Below, piece after piece: positions 30,856-39,935 of a stretch of DNA of 64,000 bases (its first letter is position 1; every line of letters begins with the position of its first letter). The notes beneath the pieces are model-generated. The model was given only the letters and a program-made list of their open reading frames with translations, searched no databases and had not been told where the DNA came from. Location: the NCBI GenBank assembly GCA_007694935.1, contig REES01000139.1:1-64000 (forward strand). The letters are read 5' to 3'. Source of the DNA: Rhodospirillales bacterium (GTDB taxonomy: Bacteria > Pseudomonadota > Alphaproteobacteria > Rhodospirillales > Defluviicoccaceae). Both the position numbers and the translations under genes were made by a program.

Positions 30856-31500
30856 TCAGGAGGTCGTCGCCCGGAACCCGGCCAATCGCTGACCTTCGCG
30901 GTCGATCCTGTCTGCCAGCCGTCCGGGCTCGATCGCCACGTGCACGGCGTGTTCCCGTCCCGCGGCGGCACCGAGTTCGCCGGCGGTCAAGGCGGTCACA
31001 ACGGGCACGGCGCCGGCAAGCGACCCCATCTTGGCGCGCCCCGCCGCTCCCGCATCGGCAGCACACAGCAGCAGGCCGACGCGCCCCGACCGTAGCCAGT
31101 CACGGACCTTTTCAAAGCCCTGAACCGCTTGCCCCGCCCGGCGCGCCAATGCCACGAGGTTGATACACCGCCGCGCCAGCAACAGTTCCGTCCGCTCGAC
31201 CACATCCGACGGGATCAGGACGGAGGCGCGGGCCGCCCTTGCAAAAAGGTTCCTCGAACACGCCTTCTTAAGCGCATCTTTGTCCGCGCTCAACCAAAAT
31301 CCCCGGCCGGGCAACCGCTCGTCCACATCCGGGACAAGCGCACCGCCGCCATCGACGACAAAACGGATCATCCTGGCCTTGGGAAGGACCCCGCCACCGG
31401 CCAAGCAACGCCGCATCGAATCGTGCGCCGCGTCAGCGTCTTGCGCCTCATGGCGCTGCCTGTTGCGGCCGCCGCGGAGCTTTGCCGTTGCTGTTGCCAT
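30856..31500 (-). CDS. YlxR-family RNA-binding protein fused to an L7Ae-like domain
   Basis: The 214-residue protein has a YlxR (DUF448) domain in its first half: [24 protein letters not shown] followed by [15 protein letters not shown]. The second half resembles ribosomal protein L7Ae-type proteins: [26 protein letters not shown] and [20 protein letters not shown]. Firmicutes encode the two domains as separate neighbouring genes between nusA and infB; here they are one chain. The role is probably RNA binding linked to ribosome or transcription-complex function. The ATG at 31500 is the first start after the nusA stop. Confidence 0.88.
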   Translation of the reverse strand: MATATAKLRGGRNRQRHEAQDADAAHDSMRRCLAGGGVLPKARMIRFVVDGGGALVPDVDERLPGRGFWLSADKDALKKACSRNLFARAARASVLIPSDVVERTELLLARRCINLVALARRAGQAVQGFEKVRDWLRSGRVGLLLCAADAGAAGRAKMGSLAGAVPVVTALTAGELGAAAGREHAVHVAIEPGRLADRIDREGQRLAGFRATTS

Positions 31501-31528
31501 CGCCGACCGCTTTCCGATCCCCGACGGC

Positions 31529-33166
31529 TCACGACCGAGGCCCGGGCTCAGCGACCGCGCCGGGCGGTGGCCCGGCGATCGGGGTCGCTTCCGGCTGAGG
31601 CTCCGGTTCACCCTCAGCGTCAGCCTCAGCCTCAGCCTCACCGTCGAACCAGTGCGCTCTGGCCGCCATGATGACCTCGTTGGCCTGGGATAGGGTGAGC
31701 GACGAAGGCGGCAGCATCTCCAGCAGTTCGTCCCCAGCGAGGTCGGCGAGATCATCCAAGGTCTTGACCCCGTTCTCGGCCAGCGCGACCACCATAGCAG
31801 GTTTCAGTCCGGTAAACTGCGCCAACTCGTCCGTCACACCCAATTCGACCCGGCGCTTCTCCATCGCCTCGTCGCGGCTCGCAATGAACGACCGCGCCCG
31901 TTCCCGCAACTCCGTGGCGATATCTTCATCGAACCCTTCGATCTCGCTGATGTCCTCCAGGGGCACCAAGGCGACCTCCTCCACGTCGGTGAAGCCCTCC
32001 GTGACCAGGAGATGGGCAATCACGTCATCGACATTGAGGGCGTCGATGAAGGTCTGGGAACGGGCATGGAACTCCTCGTTCCGACGCTGCGATTCCTCTT
32101 CCTCGGTCAGGATGTCGATGTCCCAGCCGGTGAGCTGGGAGGCCAAGCGGACATTCTGGCCGCGCCGGCCGATGGCAAGGCTCAACTGGTCGTCGGGAAC
32201 CACCACCTCGATGCGCCCGGCCTCCTCGTCCAGGACCACCTTGGCTACCTCCGCCGGTGCCAGCGCGTTGACCACGAACGTGGCCGGGTCCGGCGACCAC
32301 TGGATGATGTCGATCTTCTCGCCCTGCAACTCCCCCACCACGGTCTGGACCCGCGAGCCACGCATGCCGATGCAGGGTCCCACCGGATCGATGCCGGAAT
32401 CATGGGATGTCACGGCGATCTTGGCGCGTGAACCCGGATCACGAGCCACCGCCTTGATCTCGATGATACCTTCGTAGATCTCGGGAACCTCCTGGGCGAA
32501 CAGCTTGGCCATGAAGCGCGGATGGGTGCGCGACAGAAAGATCTGCGGGCCCCGCAGCTCTTCGCGCACGTCCAGGATATAAGCGCGAACCCGATCGCCG
32601 GTGTTCAGGTGCTCCCGCGGGATCGACTCCTCCCGGCGGAGAACCGCCTCGGCCCGGCCGAGATCGACGATGATATTGCCGAACTCGATGCGCTTCACGA
32701 GCCCGTGCACGATCTCCCCGACCCGGTCCTTGTACTCCTCGTACTGGCGCTTGCGCTCCGCATCCCGGACCTTCTGAACAATCACCTGCTTGGCGGTCTG
32801 GGCGGCGATCCGGCCGAAATCGATCGGCGGCAACGGGTCGACCAGCAAGTCGCCCAGCTTGGCATCGGGATGCCGCCGACGGGCGGTGGTCAGCGACACC
32901 TGGGTCGCCTCATTCTCCACCGTCTCGACCACCTCGAGGTAGCGAGCGAGGGTGATCTCCCCCGATGACCGGTCGATCCGGGCGCGGATGTCATGCTCGT
33001 GCCCATATTTGGACCGGCCGGCCTTCTGGATCGCCTGCTCCATGGCCTCCAGAACCTCGTCGCGGTCGATGTTCTTGTCGCGGGCTACGGTGTCGGCCAC
33101 CTGCAAGAGCTCGGGGCGGGCGTGCACCGCCTCCACGTCACTCGACGTCCGGCTGATCGGCTTCAC
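31529..33166 (-). CDS. nusA: Transcription termination/antitermination factor NusA
   Basis: NusA binds RNA polymerase and controls pausing, termination and antitermination. The 545-residue protein has an N-terminal polymerase-binding domain, an S1 domain ([21 protein letters not shown]), two KH domains ([39 protein letters not shown]) and C-terminal helix-hairpin-helix repeats. It ends in an acidic, low-complexity tail with an [17 protein letters not shown] stretch encoded by short DNA repeats. The GTG start overlaps the rimP stop (GTGA). Confidence 0.97.
   Translation of the reverse strand: MKPISRTSSDVEAVHARPELLQVADTVARDKNIDRDEVLEAMEQAIQKAGRSKYGHEHDIRARIDRSSGEITLARYLEVVETVENEATQVSLTTARRRHPDAKLGDLLVDPLPPIDFGRIAAQTAKQVIVQKVRDAERKRQYEEYKDRVGEIVHGLVKRIEFGNIIVDLGRAEAVLRREESIPREHLNTGDRVRAYILDVREELRGPQIFLSRTHPRFMAKLFAQEVPEIYEGIIEIKAVARDPGSRAKIAVTSHDSGIDPVGPCIGMRGSRVQTVVGELQGEKIDIIQWSPDPATFVVNALAPAEVAKVVLDEEAGRIEVVVPDDQLSLAIGRRGQNVRLASQLTGWDIDILTEEEESQRRNEEFHARSQTFIDALNVDDVIAHLLVTEGFTDVEEVALVPLEDISEIEGFDEDIATELRERARSFIASRDEAMEKRRVELGVTDELAQFTGLKPAMVVALAENGVKTLDDLADLAGDELLEMLPPSSLTLSQANEVIMAARAHWFDGEAEAEADAEGEPEPQPEATPIAGPPPGAVAEPGPRS
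31611..31647. repeat. Short tandem repeat (TCAGCC-type) in the nusA 3' end
   Basis: The plus strand shows TCAGCG then repeated TCAGCC units, in frame within nusA, coding an Ala/Glu/Asp-rich run on the minus strand. Period 6 keeps the frame if the copy number changes, so the tail length could vary between strains. Confidence 0.6.
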
Positions 33167-33696
33167 GTGTTCGTCTCCTCCTTGTCGGACGCGCCCGGGC
33201 GGGACGCGTCGGGCCGGTGCGCGGCCAGCAGCGCATCGGTCAGGACCAGCTTGGCCTTGCGAATATCGGCGTAGGGCAGCACCGTTTCCTCACCGTTCAT
33301 GGCAATCCGCACGTGCTCGCCGTCGGTGCCCAGCAACCGGCCGGTGAACCGCCGGCGGCCATTGATCAGCCGGTCGGTCTCGACCCGCACCTCGAACCCA
33401 GCGAACCGCTCGAAATCGGCAAGACGGACCAAGGGTCGATCGATTCCCGGGGAACTGACCTCCAAGGTATAGCTGCCGGTGATGGGATCATCCACGTCGA
33501 GCACCGCCGAAATCGCCCGGCTCAACTCGGCGCAGTCGTCCACCTGCATGGCGGCACCATCGTTCCGTTCGGCCATCACCTGCAGCCGCGGGCGATGCTG
33601 CCCGATCACCTGCACCCTGACCACACGATAGCCCATCCCCTGGATGGTGGGCTCCAGCAGGGCCTCCAGCCGTTCGATGAGCGTGTTTGGTGTCAT
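33163..33696 (-). CDS. rimP: Ribosome maturation factor RimP
   Basis: RimP helps 30S subunit maturation. The 177-residue protein has the N-terminal alpha/beta domain (LEALLEPTIQGMGYRVVRVQVIG), DDCAELSRAISAVLDVDDPI, the signature LEVSSPGIDRPL, and a C-terminal SH3-like domain (FTGRLLGTDGEHVRIAM). The ATG at 33696 is preferred; a GTG at 33705 would add three residues. It is the first gene of the minus-strand operon, and its stop overlaps nusA. Confidence 0.95.
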   Translation of the reverse strand: MTPNTLIERLEALLEPTIQGMGYRVVRVQVIGQHRPRLQVMAERNDGAAMQVDDCAELSRAISAVLDVDDPITGSYTLEVSSPGIDRPLVRLADFERFAGFEVRVETDRLINGRRRFTGRLLGTDGEHVRIAMNGEETVLPYADIRKAKLVLTDALLAAHRPDASRPGASDKEETNT

Positions 33697-33748
33697 CCGT
33701 TCCACCCGTGCGCCCGTTGCCGCGGCGGGGGAAATCTCGGATTAAACG

Positions 33749-33772
33749 AAAAAGGCGGGCACATGGCCCACC
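33749..33772 (-). terminator. Rho-independent terminator of the MerR-type regulator gene
   Basis: On the minus strand GGTGGGC and GCCCGCC pair (one G-U) around a 5-nt loop, followed directly by TTTTTCG. It lies between the merR-like gene and rimP and should separate the two transcripts. Confidence 0.7.
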
Positions 33773-33858
33773 TCATCAAACCCCAAGCCCTTCGGCGGTC
33801 CAACGAGACCGGATCACCTGCGATCCTCAGGCAGGATATAGCTCAAGGCCGTTGACGC

Positions 33859-34356
33859 TCAAGCGGTTTTCTGCCCGCCACCGGTGCGGCGTCTGCGCTC
33901 GTTGCGGCCGGTCATGGACCTGCCGGGCGATCGGCCGCCCTGCGGCTTGAACAAGGCGTCCAGGATGCGGCATTCCGGCACGCGGCCGGTGCTGCAGCCG
34001 TCCACCATTGCCGCCATTGTCTGCTCCATGCGGCGGAGATCGTCGATCCGTCCCCGGATGGCGGTCAGGTGCCGGTCGGCGATCCCATGCACCGTGTCGC
34101 ACGAGCCGCCGGCGTCATCCGCCAGTCTCAGCAGTTCCCGCACCTCGGCGAGGCCGAATCCCAGTTCCCGGCTGCGCCGGATGAACACCAGCCGGCGGAG
34201 GTGCGTCTCTCCGTAAACACGGTGGCCCCCCGCGGTGCGCGGCGCCCTCGGCAGCAGGCCGACGCGCTCGTAGTACCGGACGGTCTCCACATGGCAGCCG
34301 CTTTCGCGGGCGAGCCAGCCGATGCCCCCGGAAGCCTCCGCCCCGGTTGCCGTCAT
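33859..34356 (-). CDS. MerR-family metal-responsive regulator (ZntR/CadR-like)
   Basis: The 165-residue protein starts with the MerR helix-turn-helix (GWLARESGCHVETVRYYERVGLL) and the GGHRVYGETHLRRLVFIRRSRELGF region (shown in part), then a long dimerisation helix. Cys86 (G-G-S-C-D), Cys121 and Cys129 (G-C-S-T-G-R-V-P-E-C) fall where ZntR-type sensors bind Zn(II), Cd(II) or Pb(II). The metal is inferred, not read. It is divergent from a cation-efflux gene with a MerR operator between them. The start could also be the GTG at 34368. Confidence 0.88.
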   Translation of the reverse strand: MTATGAEASGGIGWLARESGCHVETVRYYERVGLLPRAPRTAGGHRVYGETHLRRLVFIRRSRELGFGLAEVRELLRLADDAGGSCDTVHGIADRHLTAIRGRIDDLRRMEQTMAAMVDGCSTGRVPECRILDALFKPQGGRSPGRSMTGRNERRRRTGGGQKTA

Positions 34357-34371
34357 CACCGGAATCACCTC

Positions 34372-34402
34372 TTGAACCTGTAGTGACTACGGGTCGCAGG
34401 AT
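34372..34402 (+). promoter_or_regulatory. MerR-type operator-promoter for the cation efflux gene
   Basis: The -35 box TTGAAC (34372-34377) and -10 box CAGGAT (34397-34402) are separated by 19 bp, the long spacer typical of MerR-activated promoters. The spacer holds the dyad ACCTGTAGTGACTACGGGT (34376-34394), whose halves match at 8 of 9 positions. MerR-family activators untwist such spacers when metal is bound. It serves the transporter at 34438 and probably represses the regulator as well. Confidence 0.75.
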
Positions 34403-34437
34403 AATCGTTGCACCGGTCCAACGACACGAGAATCGTC

Positions 34438-35118
34438 GTGAGCCAGCACTGCTGCGAGGCCCCTCCGTTCACCGGCGAATCGGTGGCCTACCGCCGCGTC
34501 CTGTTCGCGGTCATTGCCATCAACGCGACCATGTTCGGGGTGGAATTGACCGCAGGGATCTTGGCGTCGTCACAGGCTCTCAAGGCCGATGCACTGGACT
34601 TCCTGGCCGATTCGCTCACCTACGCGCTGACGTTGCTGATGATCGGGCGGCCGCTCCGATGGCGGGCGAGCGCCGCCCTGGTGAAGGGAGCCAGCCTCGG
34701 GGTGGTCGCGCTCTGGGTGCTGGGCACCACGGTTCATCGCATGTTCAACGGCGATGTCCCTGACCAGCTGGTGATGGGCGGGATCGGCCTGCTCGCCCTT
34801 TTCGCCAACGTGACCAGCGCGCTGCTGCTGATGCGCTACCGCTCGGGCGACGCCAACGTACGGTCGGTTTGGCTGTGCAGCCGCAACGATGCCATCGGCA
34901 ACGTCGCGGTGATCGCGGCGGCGGGCTTGGTGTTCCTGACCGGGACCGCCTGGCCGGACCTGGCGGTGGCCCTGGTCATGGCGGCGCTGTTCCTGCACTC
35001 GGCCACCGGGATCATCCGGCAGGCGGTGGGCGAATTGCGACAGCCGCCGGCTGCCCGGGCGCACGGTCATGCCCATGAGCCTGGCCAAGAGCACAAGCGC
35101 CCAACCCCCGCCGCGTGA
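34438..35118 (+). CDS. Cation diffusion facilitator without the cytoplasmic domain
   Basis: The 226-residue protein has six predicted membrane spans. The metal site of TM2 is visible as D-A-L-D-F-L-A-D, and the TM5 site as S-R-N-D-A-I-G-N. The usual cytoplasmic domain of about 80 residues is missing; a short His-containing tail (HGHAHEPGQEHK) replaces it, and a Cys pair (SQHCCE) stands at the N terminus. Efflux of a divalent metal out of the cytoplasm is the expected role. The GTG at 34438 lies about 35 bp after the -10 box; the TTG at 34408 would fall at the transcript start and is rejected. Confidence 0.85.
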   Translation: MSQHCCEAPPFTGESVAYRRVLFAVIAINATMFGVELTAGILASSQALKADALDFLADSLTYALTLLMIGRPLRWRASAALVKGASLGVVALWVLGTTVHRMFNGDVPDQLVMGGIGLLALFANVTSALLLMRYRSGDANVRSVWLCSRNDAIGNVAVIAAAGLVFLTGTAWPDLAVALVMAALFLHSATGIIRQAVGELRQPPAARAHGHAHEPGQEHKRPTPAA

Positions 35119-35152
35119 GTCCGGACGGCCGCAGCTTGACCGGTCAGCGTGA

Positions 35153-35596
35153 TCACCGACGCCGCCGGGACGGGCGGTCCAAATCGTTGATATCCCGGTT
35201 CACCCGGTAGGCTTCCGAGGTCACGTAGGCTTCCATGGCGCGGAGCCGGTGTTCCAGGCCGCGGAAGCGGTGGCGAAGCTCGGAGAACGAACGCGCCGGA
35301 TCGACCCGGACGTTGCGCCAGAATCGTGCCTCCTCGCTGGTGTCGTACAGTCGCTCCGGTGCTCGGGGCAGGATGCAGGCGAGCACGAGGTAGGCGAGGA
35401 TCGTTGCCGGCGTGAACATCAGCAAGGCCACCACGGTGGCGAGTCGCACCACCCAGCGCTCCACCCCGAAGTAACCGGCGATGCCGGCACAGACACCGAG
35501 AAAGATGCCGTTACGGGGGTCGCGAAACAGCCGATTCAGGCTTCCGCCGCTGGCGTCGCGGAACGCCGTCGGTTCATCGTTGCGGTCGGGCATCAT
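35153..35596 (-). CDS. pspC: Phage shock protein C
   Basis: The 147-residue protein has the PspC domain (LFRDPRNGIFLGVCAGIAGYFG followed by VRLATVVALLMFTPATILAYLVLA) with a transmembrane segment and a cytoplasmic or periplasmic helical tail of about 60 residues. PspC with PspB senses envelope stress and recruits PspA to the membrane. Its start overlaps the pspB stop, so the two are coupled. Confidence 0.93.
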   Translation of the reverse strand: MMPDRNDEPTAFRDASGGSLNRLFRDPRNGIFLGVCAGIAGYFGVERWVVRLATVVALLMFTPATILAYLVLACILPRAPERLYDTSEEARFWRNVRVDPARSFSELRHRFRGLEHRLRAMEAYVTSEAYRVNRDINDLDRPSRRRR

Positions 35597-35823
35597 ACTT
35601 CCTTCCTCCAGTCCGGCGCTTCGGCGTCGAGGATGCGTTCCAGAGTATTGATCCGGCTTTCAAGCTTCGGTGCCAGGTCCCACAACTCGGCCAGCATCTT
35701 CTCATCCTCGGCGGACAGCACCTTGGCCGTCCGCCAGCGGGTGACGTAGTGGGCGATGATCCAGATCGGCGCGATCACCACCATGAACAGGATAATCGGT
35801 ACGTAAAGAAAGTCGCCCATCAT
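35593..35823 (-). CDS. pspB: Phage shock protein B
   Basis: The 76-residue protein has an N-terminal membrane span (YVPIILFMVVIAPIWIIAHY) followed by a leucine-rich helix (LSAEDEKMLAELWDLAPKLE) that in PspB forms a coiled coil and contacts PspC. Length and layout match PspB. It lies between pspA and pspC in the expected order. Confidence 0.92.
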   Translation of the reverse strand: MMGDFLYVPIILFMVVIAPIWIIAHYVTRWRTAKVLSAEDEKMLAELWDLAPKLESRINTLERILDAEAPDWRKEV

Positions 35824-35856
35824 GCCGGCCTTTCGTTGGTCCCCATTCGCTTCGGT

Positions 35857-36552
35857 TTAGCGCTCCCCGGACGTGCCGCCGCTGCCGCCCGGCTCCCCGG
35901 CGATCCGTGCCTTCAGTGCCTGCAGTTCGGCCTCGATGGTGTGGTCGGCCTCCAGGTCCGCGATTTCTTCGGCCAATGATTTCCGCTGTCCCAGATCGAA
36001 GGCTTCCACCTCCCCTTCGGCGCGGTCGACCCGCCGTTCCAGCGTCTCGAAACGGGCAAAAGCATCGTCGACCCGGCTGTCGTAGACCTGCCGCCGCGCC
36101 CGCAGCCGGTTGTTGGCGGTCACTTCCCGTGCCAGCATCGCCTTGTGCTTCGCCTTGGCCTCGTTCAGCTTGGCCTCCAGCTTGACGATATCGCCCTCGC
36201 CCTGGGCAAGGGCCGCATCCAGGGCCTCCAACTCCTCCTGCAAGGCCCGGGCGGTGTCCGCCACCTTGGCCTTCTCCAGCAGCGCCGCCCGGGAGAGATC
36301 TTCCCGCCCCTTGCGCAGTGCAATCTCCGCCTTGCGGTCCCATTCCGCCTGAGCGTCTCGCAGTCGCTTGAGGCGCCGCTCAAGTTCCTTGCGCTCAGCG
36401 ATGGTGCGGGCGGCGGTGGTGCGCACCTCCACCAGCGTCTCCTCCATCTCCTGGATGATCAGCCGGATGATCTTCTGGGGATCCTCCGCCCGGTCGAGTA
36501 TGGCGTTGACGTTGGCGTTGATGATGTCCGAAAGCCGTGAAAACACGCCCAT
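35857..36552 (-). CDS. pspA: Phage shock protein A (PspA/IM30 family)
   Basis: PspA is an ESCRT-III-like coiled-coil protein that protects damaged inner membrane and, in proteobacteria, inhibits PspF. The 231-residue protein starts MGVFSRLSDIINANVNAIL with the amphipathic helix, then DRAEDPQKIIRLIIQEMEE and long charged helices. The ATG at 36552 follows GGAAGGGA, so earlier in-frame starts are rejected. Transcription is expected from the sigma-54 promoter at 36614-36629. Confidence 0.95.
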   Translation of the reverse strand: MGVFSRLSDIINANVNAILDRAEDPQKIIRLIIQEMEETLVEVRTTAARTIAERKELERRLKRLRDAQAEWDRKAEIALRKGREDLSRAALLEKAKVADTARALQEELEALDAALAQGEGDIVKLEAKLNEAKAKHKAMLAREVTANNRLRARRQVYDSRVDDAFARFETLERRVDRAEGEVEAFDLGQRKSLAEEIADLEADHTIEAELQALKARIAGEPGGSGGTSGER

Positions 36553-36613
36553 GATGGTTCCCTTCCTGATCGCTGTGGCGCCGGCACCGCTTGCCGGCAT
36601 CTCAGCCCTCACA

Positions 36614-36629
36614 CGCAAGCGCCGTGCCA
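36614..36629 (-). promoter_or_regulatory. Sigma-54 promoter of pspABC
   Basis: The minus strand reads TGGCACGGCGCTTGCG, matching the sigma-54 consensus TGGCAC-N5-TTGC with GG and GC ten bases apart. The -12 GC lies at 36616-36615, so transcription should begin near 36603, about 50 bp before the pspA ATG. PspF, encoded divergently, is the expected activator and would bind between 36640 and 36760. Confidence 0.85.
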
Positions 36630-36760
36630 CCTACCACAGGCGAGCCAATCCATTGAAAAAAATCGATGTTTCAGCATCGGTTCGGGGAGCCGGGGATCAG
36701 CGGTGTGGCCTTATACACCATACTATGGCGAAATCCGCCCACGGTTAGTATGTTCCTTCA

Positions 36761-37834
36761 ATGCCTCCGGTCCCTCCCGACCTGCCGCCCCTGATCGGCC
36801 AGTCCCGTCCGTTTCTCGCGGTGATGGAGGAGGTCTCCCGACTGGCCGCCGTGGATCGGCCGGTGCTGGTGGTCGGTGAGCGCGGCACCGGCAAGGAGCT
36901 GGTGGCGGCCCGGCTCCATTACCTGTCGAGCCGATGGAACCGGCCGTTGGTGACCCTCAACTGTGCCGCCCTGGCGGAAAGCCTGCTGGAGACGGAGCTG
37001 TTCGGGCATGAGGCGGGCGCCTTCACCGGCGCCGTGCGCCGCCGCACCGGCCGGTTCGAGCGGGCCGACGGCGGGACCCTGTTCCTCGATGAGATTGCCA
37101 GCGCCGGCGCGGCCGTGCAGGAAAAAGTCCTTCGGGTGGTGGAATACGGCGTGTTCGAGCGCGTCGGCGGCAGCGACATCCTCAGTTGTGACGTGCGCCT
37201 GGTGGCGGCCGCCAACACCGACCTGCCAAGCGAGGCCGAAGCAGGCCGCTTCCGGCATGACCTGCTGGACCGCCTTGCCTTCGACGTGGTCACGCTGCCA
37301 CCCCTCAGGGCCCGCAGCGAGGATATCCCGGTGCTTGCCGAGCATTTCGCCCGGTCCATGGCGGTGGAACTGCAGTGGCCGTTGGCGCCGGCCTTCTCCC
37401 GCAGCGCTTTGGCAGCGCTGATGGCCTATCCCTGGCCGGGCAACGTGCGGGAGCTGCGCAACGTGGTCGAACGGGCTGTGGCCCGTCGGCCGGCGCCGGA
37501 ACCGGTCATCGACTCCATCGTGTTCGATCCGTTCGATTCCCCGTATCGGCCCGGTCCGCCACCGGTCGCAGCGGCCACGTCTTCCGGCGCCACCAGGCCC
37601 GATGCCACCGCCCCGGCTGTGCGCCTGCCCACGGACCTCCGCCATGCGCTCGACCGATTGGAAAGCGAACTGCTGGCCGCGGCACTGGAGCAAGCCCGCT
37701 ACAACCAGCGGCGGGCGGCCGAGACCCTCGGTCTCGGCTATCACCAGTTGCGCAACCGTCTCAAGAAGCACGGCCTGATCCGCCACGCCCGTGACGGCGG
37801 CAGCACGGATGTTGCAGACGTCGATGGAACCTGA
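36761..37834 (+). CDS. pspF: Sigma-54-dependent activator PspF
   Basis: The 357-residue protein begins directly with the AAA+ domain, with no receiver or sensor domain, as PspF does. Walker A is GERGTGKE, the sigma-54 contact loop is GAFTGA, Walker B is LFLDEIAS, and the arginine-finger region precedes YPWPGNVRELRNVVERAV. A Pro/Ala-rich linker leads to the Fis-type helix-turn-helix (NQRRAAETLGLGYHQLRNRL). It is divergent from pspABC. No good ribosome-binding site precedes the ATG at 36761, so it may be translated weakly. Confidence 0.93.
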   Translation: MPPVPPDLPPLIGQSRPFLAVMEEVSRLAAVDRPVLVVGERGTGKELVAARLHYLSSRWNRPLVTLNCAALAESLLETELFGHEAGAFTGAVRRRTGRFERADGGTLFLDEIASAGAAVQEKVLRVVEYGVFERVGGSDILSCDVRLVAAANTDLPSEAEAGRFRHDLLDRLAFDVVTLPPLRARSEDIPVLAEHFARSMAVELQWPLAPAFSRSALAALMAYPWPGNVRELRNVVERAVARRPAPEPVIDSIVFDPFDSPYRPGPPPVAAATSSGATRPDATAPAVRLPTDLRHALDRLESELLAAALEQARYNQRRAAETLGLGYHQLRNRLKKHGLIRHARDGGSTDVADVDGT

Positions 37835-37893
37835 AAGACTGCGGCACGCGACACATAACCTCTTGAGCCATCATCGCGATCGGCAGCAAAGCC

Positions 37894-38790
37894 ATGACGT
37901 CTTCCGCGCACCCTCCTGGCACGCCGCCGGTTGTGGGAATCATCGGCGGCAGCGGGATCTATGACATCGCCGGCCTTGAAGGCGCACAGTGGGTGCCGAC
38001 GCCGTCTCCCTTCGGGTTGCCCTCGGATGACCTGCTGATCGGCTACCTGGACGGGCTCAAGATGGTGTTTCTGCCCCGCCACGGCCGCGGCCATCGCATT
38101 CCCCCGTCCGAGCTGAACAGCCGCGCCAACGTCGACGCGATGAAGCGGCACGGGGTGACGGAGTTGATCTCGCTGAGTGCCTGCGGCTCGCTTCGGGAAG
38201 AGCTGTCGCCCGGTACTTTCGTCATTGTCGATCAGTTCATCGATCGCACCTTCGCCCGTCCCAAGAGCTTCTTCGGAACCGGCCTGGTCGCCCACGTGGG
38301 CATGGGACACCCGGTGTGTGCCCGCCTCGGCGACGCGCTCGAGGCCGCAGCGGGAGTCCTGGGCATCCCCACCGTTCGGGGCGGCACCTATCTGGTGATG
38401 GAGGGGCCGCAGTTCTCCACCCTCGCCGAATCCCGCCTGTATCGCGCCTGGGGTTGCGACGTCATCGGCATGACCAACATGCCGGAGGCCAAGCTCGCGC
38501 GGGAGGCGGAGCTGTGCTACGCCACCGTCGCCATGGTGACCGACTACGACTGCTGGCATCCGGACCACGACCATGTCTCGGTTGAAGCCATCGTCCGCGT
38601 GCTGATGGATAATGCCGATAAGGGCCGGGCACTGGTCCGGCAGGTGGCGCCGGCCCTGGCCGGCCGGGAGCAATCGTGCCGGGAGGGGTGTCACACTGTG
38701 CTGGGCAACGCCTTGATCACCGCCCCGGAAGCCCGCGATCCGGAGATGATCGCCCGGCTCGACGCGGTTGCCGGGAGGGTGCTCAAGTAA
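37894..38790 (+). CDS. mtnP: S-methyl-5'-thioadenosine phosphorylase
   Basis: MtnP cleaves methylthioadenosine to adenine and methylthioribose-1-phosphate. The 298-residue protein has [15 protein letters not shown] at the N terminus, [19 protein letters not shown] (phosphate site), [19 protein letters not shown] (substrate site), and [18 protein letters not shown], then TDYDCWH. It is followed at once by mtnA, which uses its product. Confidence 0.96.
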   Translation: MTSSAHPPGTPPVVGIIGGSGIYDIAGLEGAQWVPTPSPFGLPSDDLLIGYLDGLKMVFLPRHGRGHRIPPSELNSRANVDAMKRHGVTELISLSACGSLREELSPGTFVIVDQFIDRTFARPKSFFGTGLVAHVGMGHPVCARLGDALEAAAGVLGIPTVRGGTYLVMEGPQFSTLAESRLYRAWGCDVIGMTNMPEAKLAREAELCYATVAMVTDYDCWHPDHDHVSVEAIVRVLMDNADKGRALVRQVAPALAGREQSCREGCHTVLGNALITAPEARDPEMIARLDAVAGRVLK

Positions 38791-38791
38791 C

Positions 38792-39886
38792 ATGCGTATC
38801 GGCGAACGCCATTATCGCAGCATCTGGCTGTCCGAGGACGGCTGGGCGGTGGAAATCATCGACCAGACCCGCCTGCCGCACGATTTTGCCACCATCAGGC
38901 TGGAATCGCCGGACGACGTGGAGCGAGCCATTCGCGAGATGGAGGTGCGGGGCGCACCGCTGATCGGGGCGACCGGAGCCTATGGGTTGAGCTTGGCCGC
39001 CCGAGGCGACCCGTCAACCGAAGCCTTGGAGCGCGCGTACAAGGCCTTGCTGGCAACACGGCCTACCGCGGTCAATCTGCGCTGGGCGCTGGATCACATG
39101 ATGGCGGTGCTGATCCAACTCCCGCCGGAGCAGCGGGCGGAAGCCGCCTATCGCCACGCAGCCGATATCTGCGACGAGGATGTCGCCATCAATGAGTCGA
39201 TCGGCCGCCACGGCTTGTCCCTGCTGGAAAACCTCTGGCAGGCCAAGGGTGCCAGCGGCCGCCTCGATGTGCTCACCCACTGCAATGCCGGCTGGCTCGC
39301 CACGGTCGACTGGGGCACCGCCCTGGCGCCGATCTACAAGGCTCATGATGCGGGCATTCCCGTCCATGTCTGGGCCGATGAAACACGCCCGCGCAACCAG
39401 GGTGCCAGTCTGACCGCCTGGGAGCTCGGACAGCATGGGGTTCCCCACACCGTCATCGTCGACAACGCCGGCGGCCACCTGATGCAGCGGGGCCTTGTGG
39501 ACATCTGCATCACCGGCACCGACCGGACCAGCCGCCACGGCGATGTGTGCAACAAGATCGGCACCTATCTCAAGGCGCTGGCCGCGTGGGACAACAACGT
39601 GCCGTTCTACGTCGCGCTGCCCGGCCCGACCATCGACTGGACCATTGCCGATGGCATCGCCGAGATCCCGATCGAGGAACGGGACCCCGCGGAGGTGACC
39701 CGGGTGACCGGCCGCACCCGGGAGGGCCACGTGGTTTCGGTCGATATCACCCCGGCCGGCGCGACCGCCGCCAACCCGTCCTTCGACGTCACCCCGGCGC
39801 GTCTGATCACCGGGTTCATCACCGAACGCGGCGTGTGCGAGGCATCGGAAGCCGGGCTCGCCCGTCTGTTCCCCGACCACGGCTGA
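38792..39886 (+). CDS. mtnA: Methylthioribose-1-phosphate isomerase
   Basis: MtnA converts methylthioribose-1-phosphate to methylthioribulose-1-phosphate in methionine salvage. The 364-residue protein has [17 protein letters not shown], the catalytic Cys in [12 protein letters not shown], the catalytic Asp in the [18 protein letters not shown] segment, and [19 protein letters not shown]. The ATG lies one base past the mtnP stop (TAACATG), so the pair is coupled. The later salvage genes are not here. Confidence 0.96.
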   Translation: MRIGERHYRSIWLSEDGWAVEIIDQTRLPHDFATIRLESPDDVERAIREMEVRGAPLIGATGAYGLSLAARGDPSTEALERAYKALLATRPTAVNLRWALDHMMAVLIQLPPEQRAEAAYRHAADICDEDVAINESIGRHGLSLLENLWQAKGASGRLDVLTHCNAGWLATVDWGTALAPIYKAHDAGIPVHVWADETRPRNQGASLTAWELGQHGVPHTVIVDNAGGHLMQRGLVDICITGTDRTSRHGDVCNKIGTYLKALAAWDNNVPFYVALPGPTIDWTIADGIAEIPIEERDPAEVTRVTGRTREGHVVSVDITPAGATAANPSFDVTPARLITGFITERGVCEASEAGLARLFPDHG

Positions 39887-39915
39887 CGGCGACCGGTCGA
39901 ACCAACCTCCCAACG

Positions 39916-39935
39916 GGCCTTTGTCAGTAAAGGCC
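39916..39935. terminator. Hairpin between convergent mtnA and the PBP1A gene
   Basis: GGCCTTT and AAAGGCC form a perfect 7-bp stem with a 6-nt loop across the PBP1A stop codon, 30 bp after the mtnA stop. It could act in both directions, though no long T run follows. Confidence 0.35.
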
